DNA of 64,000 bases from Bacteroidaceae bacterium (GTDB lineage: Bacteria; Bacteroidota; Bacteroidia; Bacteroidales; Bacteroidaceae): positions 15,868-79,867 of the forward strand of contig JAGBPB010000052.1 in the NCBI GenBank assembly GCA_017633615.1. The letters run 5' to 3'. The notes below the pieces were generated by a model. That model did no database searches. It was not told the origin of the DNA and worked only from the letters and a program-made list of their open reading frames with translations. Below, in pieces: positions 49,319-58,085 of this stretch. The translations under genes and the position numbers were made by a program. How positions within the stretch are numbered: the stretch's first letter is position 1; the number at the start of each line of letters is the position of its first letter.

Positions 49319-51679
49319 TTAAAACGTATATGAGATATCTGCCATCAGCCAACGCCCCTGCTGACGTATGAAACCGGTAGATACCCCACCTTGCACATAT
49401 TCTTTATTAAGAAGATTATATAAATTAATTCCTATTCCTATATTCTTTATGTCGTAGTTGACACCTAAATCCACAATGACGCGTGAAGGTATTTCATGCT
49501 CGGTTATTTCATTAGTAAAATAGTTTGTAGTCCGGGCTTTCTGTATGCCTGTACCACACAGATGAGTATGTACCTTCAGGCCTTTAAGCGCTTCATACTG
49601 AAGGACTACATTTGACATCAAAGTGGGGATATTTGACATCTTATCACCTATAGTGTTTTCATAAAGCTCAGCTTCAAGAACCTTCTGCCACGTCATGTTA
49701 GCCTCAGCCATAAACTTTTTTCCGGTATAATGGATAGCCAACTCAGTGCCCCAGCTCTTCATTTTACCGCCATTGAAATAGGCCAGTTCAGCGCCGTTGA
49801 AAACTACAAGGTCATTAAACATGTTATAGAACACGTTTACTTCAGCATTCAATCCCTTTAAAATGTCATTTGAAGACAATGTTGCCTGAAGTGAGTTCAA
49901 ATATTCAGGTTTAAGCCCGCCGCCCCAAGAAGTATCCAGTTTACTGTTTCTGTAGAAATACGGAGCATCCACGAATGACTTTGAATAGGAAAGCTTTGCC
50001 GTAAGTCTGGGAATATTCATGATAAAGGCAACTCTGGGAGAGAACACATTTATATCCTCATGCTTCTCATCCTGATAGTTATAGCGGTTCTTGTAGTCAT
50101 ATCTGATGCCAGCATTGACGATGAACAGATTGTTCCACTTATACTTCAACTGGAAATAAACATCGGCATTCATCTCATGATTCACCATCAGGTTCTTTGA
50201 ATCATCCCAGACCTTTATGATACGGTCAAACTCATCACCCTCCTCATAATGACTATCCTCTATGTTCAGTCTGCCGGCATGGGCACCCAACAGAGCGACC
50301 AAATCATTCTTGCCCCATTTCTTGTTGAAACTGCCCTGAAGGTGACCTCCTATAGTTGATTCGTTCCAAACATGATTCTGGAAAGCGCCGCTCAGGACAA
50401 CTATGGTATCAGTTGTAGCGGTAGGCACAAGAGTATAACCCAAAAGTGAGAAATCATCACCGGCTACCTGATACTGTTGCTGGTTTGAGGCATCATATGT
50501 AACACTGGCTGATAAGCCCCAGTTTCCGAACCCCTTGTCATATTTCAGGTCAAAATAATTTGAAGAGGTTGCAAAACCCGGTTTGTTCCCGTTAAACTTT
50601 CCATATCTGTCATAAGAATAGGCGGTGAACATGACACTCATGGAATAGGGTGCTACCGTCTTGGAGAAAGTATTATTGTATGTGAATGACAAATCTTTCC
50701 ATTGCAGTGTAAAGCCAAGATCATGTGTAGGTCTTTGGTTATAGGCACCTATGGTTATTGTTCCGGGCTGAGGAATAAGAGCGTACGGCTGGTCCTCATA
50801 GCCCACATCAAAAGATTGACCGTCTGACTTGTAGATGTTTGCCCAAGCCAACAGGGAAAGGTTCATGTAACGCTTGCCGAAAAGCAAATCACCTTTCATC
50901 TGGCCATAATTACCCTTGCTCGCCTTGACTTTCAGTCCGTCCACATCGGCCGCATCCTTGGTAATGATATTTATCACACTTGTCAATGCCACACCGCCAT
51001 ACAATGAAGAAGCAGGACCTCTAAGCACCTCTATCTGCTTGACCTTCTCCAGACCGATACTGAAATCAGGAGCAGCTACATTTGTAGAGTAACTGTTAAG
51101 ACGGTGACCGTTCAACATTATGAGAATCTTTTCCTGCCTTGAAGCATAAACGCCTCGCATGGCAATATTCATCTCCTCATTACATTCTATGTTTGACATA
51201 CCCGGCACATAAGCGATCAAGGCCTCCTTCAAATTCCTTGCTCCGCTCATACGGATCATCTCCTCAGTGATAAGTGTGACTGGTACAGGAGCCTCCTCAA
51301 GAGACTCAGCCTGCTGTGATGCAGTTGTAATGGTAGCCGTCTTACCGGACTTGAGCCGTTCCACCATCTCAGTAAAACGGGGAACATCATTGTAAACCCT
51401 GTAGTAAGGATCTACAGACAGCAAACTGGCCACCCATGTCTCAGCGACCTCAGGCTTGTCCATATTCAGATTGCTTAGTGCCAACAGCCTGAATACGCTT
51501 ATCCTGTTCTCCCCCTTGAATATACCCACGGAATCACGCAAGAGAGAGTCTGCCTTCTCAAAAAAGCCGAATTCATACGCCTCTAATGCGGACTCATACA
51601 AATGAGTATCATCCTGAGCCTTTACTGCACAGGTAAACAGCAGTAAGAGGAGAGTGTATATGTATCTTCTGATTCTCAT
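49319..51679 (-). CDS. TonB-dependent receptor with N-terminal helical-repeat domain
   Basis: The 786-residue outer-membrane protein has a signal peptide (about 1-21), then about 90 helical residues of TPR-like type (YESALEAYEFGFFEKADSLL). The plug follows (about 125-240: VTLITEEMIRMSGARNLKEAL, IEVLRGPASSLYGGVALTSVINIIT), and then a 22-strand-type barrel ending in ADISYTF. It is of the BtuB/siderophore class, not the SusC class, and no SusD partner is present. It overlaps the kinase before it by 4 bases and precedes the NRPS gene by 8. Import of the NRPS product or its metal complex is plausible but unproven. Confidence 0.87.
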   Translation of the reverse strand: MRIRRYIYTLLLLLFTCAVKAQDDTHLYESALEAYEFGFFEKADSLLRDSVGIFKGENRISVFRLLALSNLNMDKPEVAETWVASLLSVDPYYRVYNDVPRFTEMVERLKSGKTATITTASQQAESLEEAPVPVTLITEEMIRMSGARNLKEALIAYVPGMSNIECNEEMNIAMRGVYASRQEKILIMLNGHRLNSYSTNVAAPDFSIGLEKVKQIEVLRGPASSLYGGVALTSVINIITKDAADVDGLKVKASKGNYGQMKGDLLFGKRYMNLSLLAWANIYKSDGQSFDVGYEDQPYALIPQPGTITIGAYNQRPTHDLGFTLQWKDLSFTYNNTFSKTVAPYSMSVMFTAYSYDRYGKFNGNKPGFATSSNYFDLKYDKGFGNWGLSASVTYDASNQQQYQVAGDDFSLLGYTLVPTATTDTIVVLSGAFQNHVWNESTIGGHLQGSFNKKWGKNDLVALLGAHAGRLNIEDSHYEEGDEFDRIIKVWDDSKNLMVNHEMNADVYFQLKYKWNNLFIVNAGIRYDYKNRYNYQDEKHEDINVFSPRVAFIMNIPRLTAKLSYSKSFVDAPYFYRNSKLDTSWGGGLKPEYLNSLQATLSSNDILKGLNAEVNVFYNMFNDLVVFNGAELAYFNGGKMKSWGTELAIHYTGKKFMAEANMTWQKVLEAELYENTIGDKMSNIPTLMSNVVLQYEALKGLKVHTHLCGTGIQKARTTNYFTNEITEHEIPSRVIVDLGVNYDIKNIGIGINLYNLLNKEYVQGGVSTGFIRQQGRWLMADISYTF

Positions 51680-52539
51680 TTTACTGTTTTTACGGGAATG
51701 ACAAAAGTAAAAGAAGTTCCCACATTAGGCTCAGATTCCATAAGAAGCTTGCCGTTATGGTTTTTAGTGATAATCTCATTAGTAATGCCCATACCAAGAC
51801 CTGTCCCCAGACCTGCCGGTTTGGTTGTAAAGAAATTCTCAAAGATCTTTTCCTGAATCTCTTTGGTCATACCCATACCGTTGTCATTAATCTCAATAAT
51901 AAGCTCACTGTCATCAGAACCCTTCTGTTTAAGTGCAACTTTAATATTGATCGTAGGCATATAATCAGCATTCTCCTGCCCGGCTCTCTCCTTAACGGTA
52001 TAGCAGGCGTTGTTCATCACATTCAGAACCGCACGGCTCAGGTCCTGAGGTATTACCATTACCTTAGGCATATTCTCCTGGATATCCTCCTGAATGGTAA
52101 TATTGAAACTCTTGTCATTGGCACGCATGGCATGATAGCTGAGCCATACATATTCATGAACAAGTTGACCTATATCAGTAGGAAGTTGCTCACCGGCTCT
52201 GCCGCGGCTCTGCAACAGTATTCCCCTGATTATGCTGATGGCACGTTCACCATGCTCCTGTATCTTGGCAAGATTCTCCTTCAGGTCTGCAGAGATATCT
52301 TCCAGATCTCCGGAATCACTCTCACTGAGTTTATCGGCACAATCATCTATTATATCCTGCAGATCATCCAGCAACTTGACTGACATCTTGCTGAAGTTGA
52401 TCACAAAATTCAGCGGATTCTGTATCTCATGGGCAATACCGGCACTCAGTAATCCTAAGGAGGCCATCTTATCCTGCTTTTGCAACTGTTGCTGCAGATA
52501 TTCCACCTGTTGTTTAAGACCTGATATATCCTCTTCCAT
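51676..52539 (-). CDS. Soluble sensor-less histidine kinase with intact phospho-acceptor
   Basis: A 287-residue cytosolic protein opens with a short coiled coil (LKQQVEYLQQQLQKQ), then an H-box SAGIAHEIQNPLNF with His37. The ATPase domain shows NVMNNACYTVKE, INDNGMGM and TGLGMGITNEI. It has no membrane segment or sensor domain. It is related to the C-terminal part of the large sensor upstream, which has lost this histidine, so the two may work as a heterodimer. It starts 19 bases after that gene. Confidence 0.88.
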   Translation of the reverse strand: MEEDISGLKQQVEYLQQQLQKQDKMASLGLLSAGIAHEIQNPLNFVINFSKMSVKLLDDLQDIIDDCADKLSESDSGDLEDISADLKENLAKIQEHGERAISIIRGILLQSRGRAGEQLPTDIGQLVHEYVWLSYHAMRANDKSFNITIQEDIQENMPKVMVIPQDLSRAVLNVMNNACYTVKERAGQENADYMPTINIKVALKQKGSDDSELIIEINDNGMGMTKEIQEKIFENFFTTKPAGLGTGLGMGITNEIITKNHNGKLLMESEPNVGTSFTFVIPVKTVK

Positions 52540-52558
52540 AAATCAATACAGTTATCTT

Positions 52559-55204
52559 CTAAGCAAAACTAATTTTAAACTCAGTATATTCATCCTTTAC
52601 TGAATCCACAGTTATGCTGCCACCCCAGTCATGCAAGGCCTGCTGGCTCAGGTACAAACCTACACCGGGAGCCTCAGCTGTAGGTTTGGTGGTAAAGAAC
52701 GGATCAAATATCTTGTCAATGATACTTTTCTCAATACCTATTCCATTATCATAGATCAATATGGAGTTCCCGCCCGATGCAGCCTGAACAGTCACCTTCA
52801 TAACAGGTTTATATTCACCCCCCTTCTCTGCTTTCTTTCTGATGGCGTAAATGCTATTTGAAAGCATAGACATAATGGATTTGTTAAGCTGTTCTGCCAC
52901 CACATTAAGCATAAGCGGTGATTCCGGCCTTACACATTCCAACTGAATGCCTAGAGCAGTGATGTCATCAGTATAGTAGTTCCGGAACTTGTCTACGCAC
53001 TGCTGGCACAACAGAGCCACATCAGTGGATTCAATCTTCTGGGAACGCTCCTTAAGCATCTCCTCCATAGCTTTCAGAGTACGTGTTGTGGATATTCCGT
53101 GCTGCTCTATCTTTTCAAGGTTGGTCTTCATCATATCCATCACATCCATAGCATCCTCATAAGTGTCAGGAGTGATGTTTTCCTTTTCATCCTCAATATT
53201 ATCCCTCATCTCCTTTGACAATCCCAGAGTAAGATGGGCAAAATTGTTGATATAGTTCATCGGGTTGAGGATACGGTCAATCAGACCCTTTGTCAGTTTA
53301 CCGATAGCCGCCTCACGCTCCTGCCTGAGCAGCTTGTCCTGAGCGGAACGCAACTCACCCAGAGTCTCTTCAAGTTTATGTGATTTCTCCTCAATCTCAT
53401 CCTTCTGGGCTTCAATTTCATCCTTCTGCTTGACAACCTCCTTAGTGCGCTCATCAACGATTGCCTCCAGACGCTGTTGCTCCTCCTGCAAGTGGCGCAT
53501 ACGTATCTTGAACCACTGGAATACCACAAAAACGATGATGAAGAAATATACCAGCAGGGCGTACCAGCGCATATAGAACGGGAGAGGAATCTTGAACTCC
53601 ATAGGTTCAGTCTCACTCACCTGTCCGAACGCATCAATTGAACGTACCGATACCTGATAGTTTCCGTAACTGAGGTTTGCAAAGATATACTGTTGCTGTT
53701 CATTCCATCTGGACCATTCACCGTCAGCATGCAGACGGTAACTGTAAAGAGAATGTCCTATTGCATCAAACTTGTCATTTGAGAATGATATGTTAAGATC
53801 CTGTCCTTTCAGATTGAAATCACGTATGAACAACTGAGGTTGGAACAGGCTGCGATTGAGGCCCTTCTCCATGTTGAAACGGACCAGATTCCGGTTATCG
53901 GCAATCCATATTATTCCGTCATCTGACAACATGGCCTGAACGCTGTAATTGCTGAAAGGCTCTATCCTTTTCTTAAGTTCATCTGTCATGTTTTCACAAC
54001 GGAGTCCCATACCATTGTCATAACATTGCCACAGATTTCCATCATTATCCTCATACTCAAACAGTTTAGAGATAGGACCGTTTGACTTCTTTTCAAAACT
54101 GTCCTTACCGGCCTCCAGATAATAGTACTCACCTGAAAGCGTCATGGCCCACAAACCGCGCTGACCGTCTGCTTTAAAACGGGTGATATTTGGAATGTTG
54201 CCCAAAACCTGCATCTCTTCACCGCCTCTGTACCGGCAGATACGCTCCAGTTCACCTGCCAACCATGTGCCGTCATCCATCACCATAACTGACAGTGTAA
54301 ACGGTTTTGTCAACTGAGAAGCATGACCGTTTCTGTACTCATAGACACCGTTCTGTGTAGCAACATACAGGATATCGCCTGGACCTTTCTGTATCTGCCA
54401 GCAGGCATGGCTAACATTGTCTATCTGACGGAATTTCTGTCCTTCCAGACGGTACAGGCCCTGGAATGTACCTACGATAAGACTGCCGCCAGACCTGGCG
54501 ATGCAGGAAACCTGTCCTCTAAGTCCTTCCTTCTCACTGAAGTGGGTATACATTTCCTGTACAGACAAGCGGAATACTCCATTGTCTGTAGCTCCCCATA
54601 CAGTACCCTTGCCGTCATATGCAAGCTTGGTTATACTGTTGGAACAGAGTCCGTTGTCAACGGTTACACGCCATATCTCACTGCCACTTCCATTGACAGC
54701 AATGACGCCGTCTGTTGCAGTAGCCAGCAGGGTTCGGTCATCAGACAGTCTGAGACGCTGATAAACCTCAATATCATTCCATCTGTCAACAGAACTCTGA
54801 CCTTCAACTATCTGCGTATTGTCACCATCATTCCTGGTGTAGAAAACACGTATGGAATCACCGTCAACAGATTCCACATATCCGGTAAATGTTACACCTT
54901 CAAACCTGACGTTACCGTTTTCATCAATGCTTACACCTGTCACACGGGATATGTCCGGGGTATGTACAATCCTCCATTCAACATTGTCATATACCAGAAG
55001 CCCCTCAAAATTGGCAAAATAAGTATGTCCCTCTCTGTCACAAATAACATCAAAGTTACGGTTATGGGCATTATACTGGTTGGCTGTAAAGTTCTCAAAG
55101 AACGGAATACCCATATCGGCATCACTGCCCCTCTGGGCAGATGCCTGCAACGTGTACATTGACACGGCTGCAATCAGCATAATATGATACAGAAACCTTC
55201 TCAT
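52559..55204 (-). CDS. Large beta-propeller membrane sensor, histidine kinase-like with degenerate H-box
   Basis: An 881-residue protein with a signal peptide (about 1-23), periplasmic propeller blades (about 40-465; repeats such as TVWGATDNGVFRL) and a Y_Y_Y domain (about 470-540). One membrane segment (about 544-566), a long coiled coil (about 575-640) and a kinase region follow. The phospho-acceptor position reads KGLIDRILNPMNY: Asp643 replaces the expected histidine. The ATP-binding domain is intact (LSNSIYAIR, YDNGIGIEKS, DPFFTTKP, GVGLYL). It resembles hybrid two-component sensors of Bacteroides but lacks the receiver and AraC domains. ATG at 55204 overlaps the previous stop. Confidence 0.87.
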   Translation of the reverse strand: MRRFLYHIMLIAAVSMYTLQASAQRGSDADMGIPFFENFTANQYNAHNRNFDVICDREGHTYFANFEGLLVYDNVEWRIVHTPDISRVTGVSIDENGNVRFEGVTFTGYVESVDGDSIRVFYTRNDGDNTQIVEGQSSVDRWNDIEVYQRLRLSDDRTLLATATDGVIAVNGSGSEIWRVTVDNGLCSNSITKLAYDGKGTVWGATDNGVFRLSVQEMYTHFSEKEGLRGQVSCIARSGGSLIVGTFQGLYRLEGQKFRQIDNVSHACWQIQKGPGDILYVATQNGVYEYRNGHASQLTKPFTLSVMVMDDGTWLAGELERICRYRGGEEMQVLGNIPNITRFKADGQRGLWAMTLSGEYYYLEAGKDSFEKKSNGPISKLFEYEDNDGNLWQCYDNGMGLRCENMTDELKKRIEPFSNYSVQAMLSDDGIIWIADNRNLVRFNMEKGLNRSLFQPQLFIRDFNLKGQDLNISFSNDKFDAIGHSLYSYRLHADGEWSRWNEQQQYIFANLSYGNYQVSVRSIDAFGQVSETEPMEFKIPLPFYMRWYALLVYFFIIVFVVFQWFKIRMRHLQEEQQRLEAIVDERTKEVVKQKDEIEAQKDEIEEKSHKLEETLGELRSAQDKLLRQEREAAIGKLTKGLIDRILNPMNYINNFAHLTLGLSKEMRDNIEDEKENITPDTYEDAMDVMDMMKTNLEKIEQHGISTTRTLKAMEEMLKERSQKIESTDVALLCQQCVDKFRNYYTDDITALGIQLECVRPESPLMLNVVAEQLNKSIMSMLSNSIYAIRKKAEKGGEYKPVMKVTVQAASGGNSILIYDNGIGIEKSIIDKIFDPFFTTKPTAEAPGVGLYLSQQALHDWGGSITVDSVKDEYTEFKISFA

Positions 55205-56862
55205 TTGAACTTCATATATGGAATGGCAACGCCTACGTAGCGCGTCCACTCCTGTTGGGTCAGATTACGGTTAATTCTATAATACAACTGCTGAGCCATA
55301 TCATCGGCCGATGAATTCAGCATCATAACACTGCCAGCCGATGTTCCTACCCAGACTGATTTACCGTCAGCATCAGCACACACGGCAAGAGTCCATCCGT
55401 CAAAAGTATAATCAACAGGAACAAGCCACTCGGTAGGTATCTCCTTAGCGTTAACTACACGGTTTGTCACCTTATCCTTTGACTCCATCTCCTCACGGAA
55501 ATTAAGACCGGTTTCAAACAAGAGGTTATCCATGCTCCATATATACACGGTCTTGTCATAGGCACCGCTCACCACTATCGGTCCCAGCATAGTTACACTG
55601 GCACACTTGGACCTATGGGCAGCCAAAGCCTCAATAGGACGTCCATATTTGTTGACAGGATATACAGTACCGTCTTTTACACCCAGCAAAAGACACTCCA
55701 TATCCTTATCGTAATAGGCCGCTGTAACAATCATATTGAGGAATGGGGTCTTTTCACGGATCGCACCTGAAGCATCCATCTCGGCATAACTTCCGTCAGC
55801 ATAGAAAAGACATATCACCCCCTCTCTCTCCGTGATGGCCGACAACGATTTGGACAAGTTCACCTGACCTGAAACCTTTCCGTCGTCAAACCAGCTTAAG
55901 CTTCTGTGTCCTGCTATCAGAAGACGGTCTCCAACCTTAACTATCCTGAAGTAGTCATCATCAGCCAACTGAACCTTTGAAAGATTACCCTTAAAATCAA
56001 GGATGCATAACGGACCTTTCAGAGACAGGGCATATATCTTGCGGTCCTTAACCACCACATCACGGAAATCAAACTCAGAATTGAACAACAATGATCTGGA
56101 AGTAATCCTCTTCTGGTCAGCTCCGGAATTTGCAGTCAACCACTCCACCTCTCCGAAATTGGTCACTGCAACGCACTGTTCACCGCTTCCGGGTATGGCG
56201 GCTATGGCGTTCACGGCACCATTTTCTCTCATCTTATAGCGCGGGATACCGCCAGTGGCCTGGATCAAAGACTTGAAGGTCTCAGAGTAATACTGGTTTC
56301 CGCGGTTGTTCTTTAAAAAGTACCAACTGGCATATGCCAACAGATCTGCCACCTCATCCTCACCGGCCTCACGCCTTACCTGAGAACTGACAGCCAGACT
56401 GCGGGCCTGAGTACGACGGTTCAGTGTATCGGCCACGTTCTTGGCGTGGGTGGCCTCATCTCTCTGCTCCAAGGCTATCTCCTGCTGACGCTCGGCATTG
56501 GCTCGCTCCTGTTCTGCCACTTGGGCAGCGGCATTTGCCTTAAGCTCCGCCTGTCGCGCAGCACGACTCTCCATCTCAGCACGGGCAGCATTCCGGGTAG
56601 CCAGCAAGGACTGTTCCTCTGCACGGTCGCGCTGCTGATCGGATATGGCTTTCTGCTGATATGCTATATCCTCCATCTGCTGGCTCACGCGCTTTACGAT
56701 GGCTGCGTCCTTCTCTGCTGATTCCAAACGCTCAATCTCATCCTGAAGGGCGGCTATCTCAGATTTTGACCTGCGGCTGCCCAATAGGTATGAAACAGTT
56801 GCCACACCGGCAATTACTGCCAATGCTATCAGAGCTGACAATATGTATGCACGGCTTTTCAC
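55201..56862 (-). CDS. Membrane-anchored coiled-coil and WD40-type propeller protein
   Basis: The 553-residue protein has one N-terminal membrane segment (about 5-27), a long Ala/Glu/Arg coiled coil (about 33-165, repeats like QQEIALEQRDEA) and a propeller (about 205-545). One blade is VVSGAYDKTVYIWSM. The end NRNLTQQEWTRYVG resembles the C-terminal pattern of WD40 proteins linked to signalling ATPases. It is a scaffold or sensor; no enzyme motif is seen. The start is a GTG overlapping the previous stop (GTGA). Confidence 0.78.
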   Translation of the reverse strand: MKSRAYILSALIALAVIAGVATVSYLLGSRRSKSEIAALQDEIERLESAEKDAAIVKRVSQQMEDIAYQQKAISDQQRDRAEEQSLLATRNAARAEMESRAARQAELKANAAAQVAEQERANAERQQEIALEQRDEATHAKNVADTLNRRTQARSLAVSSQVRREAGEDEVADLLAYASWYFLKNNRGNQYYSETFKSLIQATGGIPRYKMRENGAVNAIAAIPGSGEQCVAVTNFGEVEWLTANSGADQKRITSRSLLFNSEFDFRDVVVKDRKIYALSLKGPLCILDFKGNLSKVQLADDDYFRIVKVGDRLLIAGHRSLSWFDDGKVSGQVNLSKSLSAITEREGVICLFYADGSYAEMDASGAIREKTPFLNMIVTAAYYDKDMECLLLGVKDGTVYPVNKYGRPIEALAAHRSKCASVTMLGPIVVSGAYDKTVYIWSMDNLLFETGLNFREEMESKDKVTNRVVNAKEIPTEWLVPVDYTFDGWTLAVCADADGKSVWVGTSAGSVMMLNSSADDMAQQLYYRINRNLTQQEWTRYVGVAIPYMKFK

Positions 56863-58022
56863 TTTCTGCGGATTACTAATTGAGTAATATCATCACTCTG
56901 AGCAGCCCCGTCAGTAAATTCCTTTACTTTGGCATTGATAGTATCTACAATCTGTTTGCTGGCAGCGCCCTTGAGTGCTGCAAGTTCAGCCTCCGTACGC
57001 GACTCACCGAACTGAGCGTGTTCCTTATTCTCAGCTTCAGTGACACCATCCGTGTACATTACGATTGCATCGCCGGGATTCAATTGCAGGGATTCATTCG
57101 TGAATGTCATCCCCTCAATGGCTCCAAGAACCAGATTGCATGCAGATTTCAACATTTCGACAGTACCGTCGGCATGAAGTATATAGGGCGGATTATGTCC
57201 TGCGTTGGTAAAGTCTATCATACCGGTCTTAAGGTCAAATATACCATAGAACACCGTTACGAACATTGAATCAACGCTTTCACCGCAAAGCATATCATTA
57301 ACTGTCTTGATACACTCGTTTGAAGGCAGACCACGTAATCCGGTAGCCTTGATAAGCGTACGGCTTACCGCCATGAAAATGGCAGCCGGCACACCCTTTC
57401 CGCTGACATCTGCTATTGTAAAACCTATACGATGGTCATCAATCTGGAAGAAATCATAAAAATCACCGCCTACATCCTTGGCTGCCAACATACTGGCATA
57501 GATGTCAACACTGTCGGCGTCCTCCATCTTAAGCTTGAACGTACGGGGCAGGATGGCATGCTGGATCTCACGGGCTACGGTCAGATCACCCTGGATATCA
57601 ACCAGCTGAGCATGTTCTCTCTGAGCACTTCTGATATATTCAATCTGATCAACGGCTTTGTCAATGGTTACCTGCAGATCATCCAGATCTATCGGCTTTG
57701 TGGCAAAGTCAAAAGCGCCGTTGTTCATGGCATGGCGAATGTTATCCATATCGCCATATGCGCTTACCATTATGCACTTGAGAGACGGATTACGCATCTC
57801 ATTGATCTTGGTCAGGAGTGTCAAACCATCCATCTCAGGCATGTTGATGTCTGAGAGAATAATAGCGATATCAGGATGTTTGAGCAGGACTTGCAGTGCC
57901 TCAAGACCATTATGAGCAAAGAAGAATTCGTATTCGCCCTTTCTGATTTTTCTTCTGAAATATTGCGTCAACAACAATTCAAGATCGGTTTCGTCGTCAA
58001 CGCTGAGTATTTTTACGGCCAT
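56859..58022 (-). CDS. Response regulator with PP2C (SpoIIE-type) phosphatase output
   Basis: A 387-residue protein has a receiver domain (about 3-125; Asp58 in LSDINMPEMDG, acidic pair at 9-10, Ser87 and Lys109) and a PP2C domain (about 150-385). That domain keeps its metal aspartates in DVGGDFYDF, IADVSGKGVP, YTDGVTEA and QSDDITQ. Phosphorylation from a kinase would switch its phosphatase activity. No anti-sigma or STAS partner lies in the operon, so its target is unknown. It is the first gene of the operon. Confidence 0.9.
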   Translation of the reverse strand: MAVKILSVDDETDLELLLTQYFRRKIRKGEYEFFFAHNGLEALQVLLKHPDIAIILSDINMPEMDGLTLLTKINEMRNPSLKCIMVSAYGDMDNIRHAMNNGAFDFATKPIDLDDLQVTIDKAVDQIEYIRSAQREHAQLVDIQGDLTVAREIQHAILPRTFKLKMEDADSVDIYASMLAAKDVGGDFYDFFQIDDHRIGFTIADVSGKGVPAAIFMAVSRTLIKATGLRGLPSNECIKTVNDMLCGESVDSMFVTVFYGIFDLKTGMIDFTNAGHNPPYILHADGTVEMLKSACNLVLGAIEGMTFTNESLQLNPGDAIVMYTDGVTEAENKEHAQFGESRTEAELAALKGAASKQIVDTINAKVKEFTDGAAQSDDITQLVIRRK

Positions 58023-58046
58023 TGTTGTAATTTAATTTTAAAAATG

Positions 58047-58054
58047 CAAATATA
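58047..58054 (-). promoter_or_regulatory. -7 box of the signalling-NRPS operon
   Basis: TATATTTG on the minus strand matches TAnnTTTG, 25 bases before the receiver-PP2C ATG. Confidence 0.75.
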
Positions 58055-58085
58055 ACATTTTTATCGGAAATTAACACAACCTGGC

